In this document: piece by piece, positions 7,601 through 15,263 of the stretch
Layout: each line of letters starts with the position of its first letter
Numbering within the stretch: the stretch's first letter is position 1
Origin: Stramenopiles sp. TOSAG23-2
Lineage: Eukaryota > Sar
Assembly: GCA_900128395.1 (NCBI GenBank)
Contig: LT649267.1
Span: 1-51,165, forward strand
Reading direction: 5' to 3'
DNA: 51,165 nt
The notes under the pieces: generated by a model
What the model was told of the DNA's origin: nothing
Databases searched by the model: none
What the model saw: the letters and a program-made list of their open reading frames with translations, nothing else
Made by a program: the position numbers and the translations under genes

Positions 7601-10247
7601 AGAATTAAGACTTGCGAGCAATCGTTTAGTTGCTTTGCCTAAAGAAATCGGTCGCGATGTCGATGTCGAGGGTATGTATGGAAATGCAGGAGGAACCACT
7701 GGAGATGGCACCGTTGTTGTTGTCGGAAAGGAAGGAGAACAAAAAGCTACAATGCAGGACGAGCTGACAAATAAAATGGACCAAGCATTAGATGATTTGC
7801 ATGATAAAATGGAGGAAAAGAAAGCCATGTTGAAAAAAGCTGCCACCAAAAAAGCAAAAAAATTGAAAAAACAGCTAGTAAGGTACATGAAACATATTAC
7901 AAGAGAACCTCAAACAGAAAGTGAGCGAAACAGTATACGCGGTAAAGCAGTTTTACTCGGAAAGAAAATGTTTAAACAATTACAAGAAAATGACAACTTT
8001 AAGGACGCAATGGAACGTACAGCATTATTACAATCGCAAATGCAAGCAAAATATGCTGAAACCAAAATTGCTCAGATTAGAGCTCGGCGCAAGCGACATA
8101 AAATGCGAAATAAAAAATATAAATCCAAGCCAGGAATTATTAAAGGAACATTGAATCTAAAGGTCAGCAAGAAGGGATACTTAAAGGAAAACTTACAATT
8201 GTACGACACTAAAGAAGGGGTCATGCAACTATTACGAAGAGAGATAAGAAATGCAAAATACCCAAGCAGTGAAGAGAGTGAAGATGAGGAGGCAGAATGG
8301 GAAAAGAAACAAAAAGAGCTTGCAGATAGGCCATTTTCTCCAAATTCTGTTTTATCGGACGATTCTTCAGCAAACGAAGGTGGATGGAGAAGACGGAAAA
8401 AGAAGGCGAAGGAAAAAAAATTAGATACAAGAGGAGTGTTAGAATACAAGGCATCTCCACTGGCGAGCAAATTGGAAGTCTTATGGTTAAGTGGCAATGC
8501 TCTTATTGCCTTGCCGGATTCATTTGGCCATTTCAAACAGATTAAATTACTGACATTGGAATTAAACCCTATTATTTCTCCTCCTCGGACTGTAAGCAAA
8601 AATGGCGCTGATATTTTAGAATTATATTTCAAAGTGAAAAGTCGCAGGTTCCAAAAGTTGGTACATTGCGTGAATAAGCTGGGCTTAAAATTTAATTTCA
8701 AGCGATGCACGCCTGTTGCTGAAGGTTTTTGGAATGTTGAAGACCAAGGCTTTATTACCAACCAAGATTTAGAAACGTTTGAGACTCAAATCAATTCATA
8801 TTTAAATGCCGAATTGTATTTGTTTCGATTTACACCGACAAAAATGATAAAAGATATGATAGTTCTACGCGCAGATCGCGAACAAGCACATTATAAGCTC
8901 GTATTAGGAAGATTCTTAAAATTACTATGGATGGTTGAGAATGAAAAATCAAGAAATTTTCCTTTTTTAACAGAAAAAATTTTCGTGAAAAATGTTACAC
9001 GACCGTGGGGAGAGGAAGGTGAAGAGGTAGATTGCTTTGCCATAGATTTGAATTATGTTTTTGAACCAGTTGCTGAAAATGAATACAGCATCATCGATAT
9101 ATTTAAGAATAGGCCAAAAATAAGTGTTGGAGATCAATATTTTAACTATACAAGCACGATAGGCGAAATTGCCGATGCATCGGTTTCTTTTAATAGACCA
9201 TATGGAAACGTAGCTAAAGTTGACGATATAGCAGATTTCGAAGGTGAATGGCCACCAAGTAGTAGCGATGAGGAAGACGAAGCAAATGATGGGGATACTG
9301 AGACAAATGGAGAAGATGGGACGCCGAAGAAGAAAAAGAAAAAAAAGAAGAAGAAAAAGAAGAAAAAGAAACGAAGGAAACCAGATGAAAAACCGCCACC
9401 TGCTAAAAAAAAGGCATTTGTCATTCAGCAGTATTTATACAATGTGGAGGAAGCCAAGAGAAGATTGAAAGAACGCGAGGGCATTGAAAGGCGTTACCAA
9501 CTCAAACTTGATAGATTTGATGATTATGCCATTACTAAATATGGTAAAAATCGTTTAGGCAAGAAACAACGTTTAATGCGTGGTAGTGTATCTGATCAAG
9601 TGGGTGAAGAAAAACGGAAACTAGGAATCTTGGAGGAAGAAAAAGCTCAGAAAAAAACAACTTTAGACGCTATTCAAAATCGCAAAGATCTTTTTGACCA
9701 AGGGAAAGAATTTAAATTTCATAATTTTAGAGATGCCGATCAAGCAGAAACGGAAGTCTACAAAGCAACGCGAGAAGTTGAGAAAGTACAAAAACGGATA
9801 AATAAAAAGAAACTTGATGTCAAAGAAAAGAAAAAATTATATCAAAAAAAGACTGCAGAATGGAAAGCTGCAGCACGTGCTTTTTTCACTGATATGATTT
9901 TTAAACAAGTGAAACTTAAAGTTTATGAACGGCACAGGCGTCGGGCAAGGCATAGAGGAGTAAGAAGACTATGGGATGGTCGAAATGGCGCAGATTACTT
10001 GGCTTGGTTGCAAGCAAATGGACCGTTACATGATGAAAAATCATACTCAAGCCCAGAAGATTCTAGTGGCTATGATATCGGTTTGGATAGCGACGAAGAG
10101 CGAGAACGAGCAAAAGATGCTGCAGCTACTGCGGCACGTATTGCAAAAGAAAGAGAATTTGTTAGGAATCAAGTTGCTATGTTGCAAGGTGTAGAACCAG
10201 AGGAAGTTACAGAAGCAGATATTGATGAAATGATGGAAAATATGTAA
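4617..10247 (+). CDS. Giant leucine-rich-repeat protein with SPKK-like N-terminus
   Basis: The 1,876-residue product has no signal peptide or membrane segment, so it is probably intracellular. Its first 110 residues carry five SP[VL]K motifs (residues 10, 35, 51, 68, 103), resembling the SPKK motifs of DNA-binding proteins or proline-directed kinase sites. LRR blocks of the LxxLxLxxNxLxxLP type lie at roughly residues 350-480, 610-750, 815-1015 and a short one at 1285-1320. Between and after them are Lys-rich coiled-coil stretches (about 1040-1200) and an acidic linker. A run of Lys (about 1570-1587) encoded by AAG/AAA repeats precedes a long C-terminal coiled coil. Short LRRs of this kind resemble plant intracellular Ras-group LRR or SHOC2-type repeats and usually mediate protein binding. 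No kinase, NB-ARC or GTPase domain is visible. The ATG at 4617 follows an A-rich leader and is the first in frame. The whole gene appears to be a single exon. Confidence 0.85.
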   Translation: MKQSNTMKVSPVKKRNPPYTTRNYAFKKTVNINLSPLKKSAKKFKKSVQTSPVKSNRRRFGSNNPSVSPVKRVKFNPKPGEVETKRGTLRDVLFDSNFNPRTSPVKKSSDKYDTSYLKRPQLTLSQQNILKMTGIQARGDDGTGVDYSNINNQNRFNKHYHVDADYYTMLHSLGDHRKAREALLNEEKYASNYRARSFEEALDNYTAKAQARIDKLTAKSYGPLPNRQILPMSRFTVEHVPPIPAPPPTKHVQTLFYNNAMPDPSNPNLIPVHNPENEMKHKKLTKYEEKDLQISDPERRAMRKSFVGPFKGEINATSGKIDYLTPTVGSSTLNVQIPNAWIRKLVYTNNRITTFDPIKLRIKLPYLQQLSLGQNALRELPQDIGKLASLRILDLHSNMLVTMPGTLTKLCRLEVLDVSLNELVSLPANFGGLRKLSKLNITGNKLTQLPDGIKHCLNLKDIKANGNKILVIGQFPVPKLKEDKRDYNEEDLWEELDATQFKKGKAYKNLRTHKLQRAAPSKSIITRHHQLLGGIEVSLEALLPPKRKKRDMLDFSALKQEGAPISKLMDALAMVNESIWSCAVNVESGNVYYKNCINDTTTYIMPKELDFLPNMRHILVMKFNFNGLRSIPESIGALQNLKHLELDSNRIRDIPLTLCELFSLEVLSMGNNMIERVPLQLGRLSRLKKLRLQFNAINFLPGSIGRLAGLEILWVGHNRIKTLPRTFGRLYGLKDLQLFDNPMEKPPMWVIEAGKDHVIQYCRQRLIEKEQGLPPRVELARIGVNKEVIVPVPRLEMEIAIKCENAIRSGKLFLNWLELQDFPESIYENATKISEIRFVGNCLGRMSERIELFKNLRIAYLSANKIESIPNVFGSCKHLEELYLSENLISEIPNTICRLPKLRILNFAHNRLKSVPKRLKTMRKLEILNLNSNAIKALPDGMESMKSLIRLSVGSNKIKHLPRNFGLIPQLTFINLNSNLLRRIPDSFASFQHLKELRLASNRLVALPKEIGRDVDVEGMYGNAGGTTGDGTVVVVGKEGEQKATMQDELTNKMDQALDDLHDKMEEKKAMLKKAATKKAKKLKKQLVRYMKHITREPQTESERNSIRGKAVLLGKKMFKQLQENDNFKDAMERTALLQSQMQAKYAETKIAQIRARRKRHKMRNKKYKSKPGIIKGTLNLKVSKKGYLKENLQLYDTKEGVMQLLRREIRNAKYPSSEESEDEEAEWEKKQKELADRPFSPNSVLSDDSSANEGGWRRRKKKAKEKKLDTRGVLEYKASPLASKLEVLWLSGNALIALPDSFGHFKQIKLLTLELNPIISPPRTVSKNGADILELYFKVKSRRFQKLVHCVNKLGLKFNFKRCTPVAEGFWNVEDQGFITNQDLETFETQINSYLNAELYLFRFTPTKMIKDMIVLRADREQAHYKLVLGRFLKLLWMVENEKSRNFPFLTEKIFVKNVTRPWGEEGEEVDCFAIDLNYVFEPVAENEYSIIDIFKNRPKISVGDQYFNYTSTIGEIADASVSFNRPYGNVAKVDDIADFEGEWPPSSSDEEDEANDGDTETNGEDGTPKKKKKKKKKKKKKKKRRKPDEKPPPAKKKAFVIQQYLYNVEEAKRRLKEREGIERRYQLKLDRFDDYAITKYGKNRLGKKQRLMRGSVSDQVGEEKRKLGILEEEKAQKKTTLDAIQNRKDLFDQGKEFKFHNFRDADQAETEVYKATREVEKVQKRINKKKLDVKEKKKLYQKKTAEWKAAARAFFTDMIFKQVKLKVYERHRRRARHRGVRRLWDGRNGADYLAWLQANGPLHDEKSYSSPEDSSGYDIGLDSDEERERAKDAAATAARIAKEREFVRNQVAMLQGVEPEEVTEADIDEMMENM

Positions 10248-10589
10248 AAATAATAATAAAAAAAATTTTTAGTAATAATATTTTAATAAATTTTATACTT
10301 GAATGGAAAATTAGAATACTATCCGCATATTAATTTTATATGTGCACATCATCTATTTATACTGTATGGCATACTGTATATTAATATTTAACAAAGCACA
10401 AAAACAAATTTTGCATATATATATATATATATATATACATTACATATTTTAAACTAATAATTTTTGTCATACAAGTATCGAAAATGAAAGTCTTTCGAAA
10501 AGTATAAATAACTCAAGCTGCAACAACATTAAATTTTATTTATATAACAAATACAGTAACAGTATAAATCCACTCTAGATTCAAAAATA
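10248..10589. other. Spacer between LRR gene and NMNAT gene
   Basis: AT-rich non-coding sequence with an AT dinucleotide run at about 10416-10436. It presumably contains the end of the LRR transcript and the promoter of the NMNAT gene. Nothing else is recognised. Confidence 0.4.
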
Positions 10590-11507
10590 ATGTCTTCCAT
10601 TACCGCAAAAAAGAAAAGAACCACCAAACCGAAGACTTTTTCCTCTCAATCAAAATGCAATTTTTATCCACTTTTAAATACAGATGGTACACCATCTTGG
10701 CCAACAAACCATTTAAAGAAATTTAATAAAGAATCAAAATCGTCCAATAATTGTAGCAAAAAAGTAGCAGTTCTAGTTCAGACTGGTGCATATTCACCTA
10801 TTCATTTGGGCCATGTTCAAGTTATGGAAAAGGCAAAAATCACGTTGGAAACTTATGGCTGGAATGTTCTTGGTGGTTGGTTGTCACCAAGTCACGATTA
10901 TTATGTTGGACCAAAAGCAAGACAATTTAAGACACCCTTTGTAAATGCAGAGCATAGAGTAAAAATGGTAGAGTTAGCTACAAGTGAATATGATTGGTTA
11001 GCAGTAGGTACATGGGAAGCTCGGCGTGAATCCAGTTGGCCGGATTTTCCAATAGTATGTCGTAATTTATCAAGTCATTTAAACACATTATTAAGTGATT
11101 TATCATTACCAAATGTGACAGTATTTTATGTATGTGGTTCAGATCATGCATTAAAATGTGGCTTAAAAGGCTGGAAAAACAATGAATTAGGTTTAGTTGT
11201 TGTAGCAAGAAATGGTAAATCAATTAAAAATAAAACAGATCCAGAGAAATATGTATACTGGTGTGAAAGTGATGGCCAATTATCAAGTGCATCATCCACT
11301 AAATTACGACATGCCATTCAAAAAAATAATATAAAAGATTTATCGTTATTAACGAACCCTTCTGTAATTGATTATATGATTGAACATAATTTATATGGTG
11401 CATCATCCATGAGAACAATTGCAACAACAACATCAACGATGATGACGACGAGAACAACAACAACGGATGAGCCATCAACAACAACAACAACTGTTTCCGA
11501 CGTGTAA
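10590..11507 (+). CDS. NMNAT: Nicotinamide/nicotinate mononucleotide adenylyltransferase
   Basis: The 305-residue protein catalyses NMN (or NaMN) plus ATP to NAD (or NaAD), the last common step of NAD synthesis. The nucleotidyltransferase signature appears as GAYSPIHLGH at about residue 66, matching the GSFNPxTxxH region of animal NMNATs, with the HxGH-type ATP-binding His pair. It is followed by AEHRVKMVELAT, a conserved TWEA segment, FYVCGSDHALK, GLVVVARNG and the C-terminal SSTKLRHAI motif that closes the ATP site. The end, NPSVIDYMIEHNLYG, resembles human NMNAT1. Length is typical. The first 50 residues are basic and Ser/Thr-rich, and the last 25 are a Thr-rich low-complexity tail. The next gene, 389 bases downstream on the same strand, contains an NRK domain that would supply its NMN substrate. 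Confidence 0.93.
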   Translation: MSSITAKKKRTTKPKTFSSQSKCNFYPLLNTDGTPSWPTNHLKKFNKESKSSNNCSKKVAVLVQTGAYSPIHLGHVQVMEKAKITLETYGWNVLGGWLSPSHDYYVGPKARQFKTPFVNAEHRVKMVELATSEYDWLAVGTWEARRESSWPDFPIVCRNLSSHLNTLLSDLSLPNVTVFYVCGSDHALKCGLKGWKNNELGLVVVARNGKSIKNKTDPEKYVYWCESDGQLSSASSTKLRHAIQKNNIKDLSLLTNPSVIDYMIEHNLYGASSMRTIATTTSTMMTTRTTTTDEPSTTTTTVSDV

Positions 11508-11896
11508 ATAAAAAATAAAGACTTTTTTTTTTATAAAAATATAATAAATATTTTTTTCCTTTTTTCAATTTTTTAAGGATACCTTAGGCCGGCTATCCAG
11601 GCTATCAATTTCACTAATTTACTTGGTACCAGGTATATTATACTTGGAAGGGGAATTAGAATAAGATATAAATACACCCATCGATGTTGTTGGACAGACG
11701 GACGACAGACAGTCTTATATATCGATTTATATCTATATATAAAACTAAATAAGAAATGAAATACACACAGATAGAAAGTTGTAAGTTATATAAATATATA
11801 TATATACTATATTCATTATCATTTAATTGACGTACAAGTATATGATCATCATCATTATAAACTGTAATAAGCCCACGGAAAAAATTAATTTAAATC
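11508..11896. other. Spacer between NMNAT and DraG-NRK genes
   Basis: AT-rich intergenic sequence. It includes a TACTTGGTACCAGGTA palindrome-like stretch near 11620-11635, a CCGGCTATCCAGGCTA element at 11589-11604 that recurs inverted at 50936-50951, and GGAATTAGAAT at 11652-11662. The last is about 235-245 bases ahead of the next ATG and recurs at 40645-40655. It probably holds the promoter of the fusion gene. Confidence 0.4.
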
Positions 11897-14419
11897 ATGT
11901 ATGTTTGGATCAATGTACCAGAACCAATACCAACTATATTAAATGAGTGTAAATATATGGTCAATCCAACCGTACCTGCTGATAATATTATTGATAACAA
12001 TGTTGAAAAGGACAACGATACAATAATTAACGTTATTTTGAACACATCGTCGTCTTCTATAAATGTAATTTCACAAACATATATTGACAATGCCAAAAAT
12101 ATTTACAAATATGATTTTTCTTCAAAATCAATGGAATCTATTATATTAGATGTTTCACAGATATCAAATACAACTATTACAAATCAACGTGTTAATTTTT
12201 TAGCCAACTTACCTTCTTTGGATTTATTTCAAGGTAGTATTATAGGTGTTGCCGTTGGAGATACAATAGGTCTTGGTGTTGAAGGTTTACCCAGAGATCA
12301 ATGTTTTGATTACGTTTCAAATTTGAGAAATAATTTAAAGAGCATGACATATCCATGGAAAAAAGTACTTGATTATTTTAATAGTAGAGGCAAAGAGGAA
12401 TCGGCAAAAACAATTGAGGAGATTATTGGCAGAAGGTTTACTGTGGGTCAAGTTTCAGATGATACACAATGTAGCCTTGCCTTAATTGAAAGTATTGTTA
12501 ATGCAAATGGTTTTTCCGCACAAGCATTTTCGGATTCATTAGTTAATTTACATATTAATCCAGGCATCGTTGGTCAAGGTGGAACATCAAAAGCAACATT
12601 AGATGAACTTGCGACAAAAAAATTATCTTGGTTAAATGCATGTTTCGCTAGTGGTAATTATGAAGAAATGTATGAAAAAAAAAGTTCAAATGGATCGGTA
12701 ATGCGAGTTGGTGCATTGGGTCTTTGGGGTTGGGCGGATCCTACCTCTGTAACCAATTTAGAAAATGCTGTATTGAGCAGCCATGTAACACATTCACATC
12801 CAGATTGTAAAATTGGCGCAACCATGTTGGTTATCGCAGTTGCCAGTGCAGTACATGCAAGAGCCGTAGGAAAAGATGATCCAGCGGAATTTATCATTAA
12901 AAATCTTGAGATGTTTGACCAGCAAATAGGGCAGGTGTTACGTATGATGAATGATTCAAAAGATTGGGAAGCAGCAGCAAATGTTTTACATCAAGAATTG
13001 CCATTGCCAGATAACCAAAGAAGCGATTTTTACAAAAAGAAAGAAATATGCCCGTACCCACAGCATACTGCAGCTTGGGCAATATATTCTTTTTTATCAA
13101 ATACAAATGATTTTTGGGAAGCAATTTTTTGTTCAATGCAAGTTGGTGGAGATACTGATACGTGCGCTGCTTGTTGTGGTGCAATAGCAGGCGCTTACAG
13201 CGGTTTGGATCTAATTATTAAAGGAAGAGAAGACTCGAAATACGTGTTAAATGCTTTACATGATGAGACACAAATGAAGAAAATTAGTTTTAGTGCATTA
13301 AAATCAGTTGGTGAACAATTACACAATACATGCACACGCCTAACCTTTAACGGTGCTTCTGTTCCATCAAAGCAGGGAGAAAGTTCAAACAAAGAAATTG
13401 CATTGTACATACATAATTCTGGATTGATATCCAATGAAGTTGTAAATTCAAATAAATATCGAATTATAAAAGATGCAAATGACTTTTCAAATTATGAAGA
13501 TGAATGTAAAAGTACTGGAAAATCACCTGTTTTAATCATCGAAAGTGTCAGCGTTTCAAACAATATACTAGGCCCTAATGATATACAAGAATCAATATTA
13601 TTTATACGGAAATGTGTAGATTGGGCAACAGTAATTGTATATGGCAGGGCTACCATCATGAATAATTTAAGTCACCATTCATTTTATCATGATAATTGTC
13701 GCTGTGTTGCATTAACATTACACGATGCATTGGAAGCAGCAGAAAGATTAAGTATGCCATCGCTAAATAGTGTAAACAACACGCAAACTAATAGTATCGG
13801 TGTGCAAGTCATTGGAATAAGTGGTTGTAGCCGTTCTGGAAAATCTACACTGACAAAGAACTTAATTGAAGTATATAAAAATGGTAATAATATTTGGACA
13901 GTAATGGGTGATACATATTTTCGTATGAATTGGTTGAGCGGTGGATATAGAATGTTTCACACTAAATATGATTACAAAAAATATACACTTGGGAAATATA
14001 GGCATGGTCCATGGGATAGCCCAGGTGCGTATGATCATGTAAAACTTTTAAATCAAACAAGAATAATCATAAAAGAAGCTGAAGCAGTATATCGAAATAC
14101 AGGCATAGAACAATATGTTATTATTGAAGGATTTACATTATTTGTCGATCCATTGATATATAATTTGTTTGATACACATCTGTATATTGAATTACAATTT
14201 GCTGACGCACGAAAACGTAGAATGGCAACTACACCATTGCCACCAGTATATTATGATACATTTTTATGGCCAAGACAATTAAAATACCATGACAATACAT
14301 TGCATAAATCAAATTACGACGAACTAATATATTTGGATGGCGCAGATCCAGAAAAAGTTCTTTTAAAAAAAGCAGTTGATGCAATTGGTCAAGGGCAGAA
14401 CAACGGTAGCCGTTTGTGA
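11897..14419 (+). CDS. ADP-ribosylglycohydrolase fused to nicotinamide riboside kinase
   Basis: The 840-residue protein joins two enzymes. Residues about 110-445 are a DraG/ADP-ribosylglycohydrolase domain: GDTIG at 121-125, the metal-binding DDT at 188-190, NGSVMR at 265-270, HSHPD at 299-303 and GGDTDT at 417-422, the classic di-metal C-terminal motif. Residues about 637-815 are a nicotinamide riboside kinase-like P-loop domain: Walker A GCSRSGKST at 643-651, WDSPGAYD at 706-713, an IIEGF strand end at 743-747 and PPVYYDTFLWP at 782-792, which closely follows the NRK1 lid/substrate region. Residues about 500-620 form an unassigned linker domain of alternating strands and helices. DraG enzymes hydrolyse ADP-ribosyl groups, and NRK phosphorylates nicotinamide riboside to NMN. 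The N-terminal 100 residues are Asn/Ser-rich and unassigned. The stop codon lies inside a duplicated block (14318-14765). Confidence 0.9.
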   Translation: MYVWINVPEPIPTILNECKYMVNPTVPADNIIDNNVEKDNDTIINVILNTSSSSINVISQTYIDNAKNIYKYDFSSKSMESIILDVSQISNTTITNQRVNFLANLPSLDLFQGSIIGVAVGDTIGLGVEGLPRDQCFDYVSNLRNNLKSMTYPWKKVLDYFNSRGKEESAKTIEEIIGRRFTVGQVSDDTQCSLALIESIVNANGFSAQAFSDSLVNLHINPGIVGQGGTSKATLDELATKKLSWLNACFASGNYEEMYEKKSSNGSVMRVGALGLWGWADPTSVTNLENAVLSSHVTHSHPDCKIGATMLVIAVASAVHARAVGKDDPAEFIIKNLEMFDQQIGQVLRMMNDSKDWEAAANVLHQELPLPDNQRSDFYKKKEICPYPQHTAAWAIYSFLSNTNDFWEAIFCSMQVGGDTDTCAACCGAIAGAYSGLDLIIKGREDSKYVLNALHDETQMKKISFSALKSVGEQLHNTCTRLTFNGASVPSKQGESSNKEIALYIHNSGLISNEVVNSNKYRIIKDANDFSNYEDECKSTGKSPVLIIESVSVSNNILGPNDIQESILFIRKCVDWATVIVYGRATIMNNLSHHSFYHDNCRCVALTLHDALEAAERLSMPSLNSVNNTQTNSIGVQVIGISGCSRSGKSTLTKNLIEVYKNGNNIWTVMGDTYFRMNWLSGGYRMFHTKYDYKKYTLGKYRHGPWDSPGAYDHVKLLNQTRIIIKEAEAVYRNTGIEQYVIIEGFTLFVDPLIYNLFDTHLYIELQFADARKRRMATTPLPPVYYDTFLWPRQLKYHDNTLHKSNYDELIYLDGADPEKVLLKKAVDAIGQGQNNGSRL

Positions 14420-14765
14420 TAGATTTGTTTTGGTTCGTGCGCAAAAAAATATGAATTTTAACAAAAAAAAAATATTTTAATATATTTATATAAAAAAACA
14501 TTTTTATGTACGTAATCAATATATAAGATTTGTTTTTTTAGTTTTTTTTTACACCTAACGACACACCTTTCACATATTGAAATGCTTTACTTGGTATACA
14601 TTGTACATATTTCATTTTAAAAACGGTTTGGATAATACACCCCCTGTTACGACTGGTTCGTCATCCATGCAGGCTTATTGTCTCTCCTCCCTTGTTGTTG
14701 TTGTTGTGAATTGCCCCAACTTTGTTGTTGTGGTGGATTGTTACCCCATGATGGTTGACCATTGA
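14318..14765. repeat. Duplicated gene-end block, copy 1
   Basis: This 448-bp segment contains the last 33 or so codons of the DraG-NRK gene, its stop and 3' region, and, on the minus strand, a shortened copy of the 3' end of SPT6 (the QSWGN-rich tail). It is followed directly by a second copy at 14766-15263. The two are identical by eye outside the Gln-encoding repeat, where copy 1 is shorter. Copy 1 carries the connected DraG-NRK end; its SPT6 end is an orphan. Confidence 0.93.
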
Positions 14766-15263
14766 GACGAACTAATATATTTGGATGGCGCAGATCCAGA
14801 AAAAGTTCTTTTAAAAAAAGCAGTTGATGCAATTGGTCAAGGGCAGAACAACGGTAGCCGTTTGTGATAGATTTGTTTTGGTTCGTGCGCAAAAAAATAT
14901 GAATTTTAACAAAAAAAAAATATTTTAATATATTTATATAAAAAAACATTTTTATGTACGTAATCAATATATAAGATTTGTTTTTTTAGTTTTTTTTTAC
15001 ACCTAACGACACACCTTTCACATATTGAAATGCTTTACTTGGTATACATTGTACATATTTCATTTTAAAAACGGTTTGGATAATACACCCCCTGTTACGA
15101 CTGGTTCGTCATCCATGCAGGCTTATTGTCTCTCCTCCCTTGTTGTTGTTGTGAATTGCCCCAACTTCGTTGTTGTGGTGGATTGCCCCAACTTTGTTGT
15201 TGTTGTGAATTGCCCCAACTTTGTTGTTGTGGTGGATTGTTACCCCATGATGGTTGACCATTG
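14766..15263. repeat. Duplicated gene-end block, copy 2
   Basis: This is the downstream copy of the block at 14318-14765, offset by 448 bases. It carries the genuine SPT6 3' end on the minus strand and an orphan copy of the DraG-NRK C-terminal codons (from 14766, ending at the TGA near 14866). Open frames across 14580-15090 on either strand are made from these orphan ends and the AT-rich spacer and are not independent genes. Confidence 0.93.

Noticed and set aside
14577-15090. Short frames on both strands between DraG-NRK and SPT6
   Set aside because: They are assembled from the duplicated gene ends and AT-rich 3' sequence, including an orphan QSWGN tail of SPT6.
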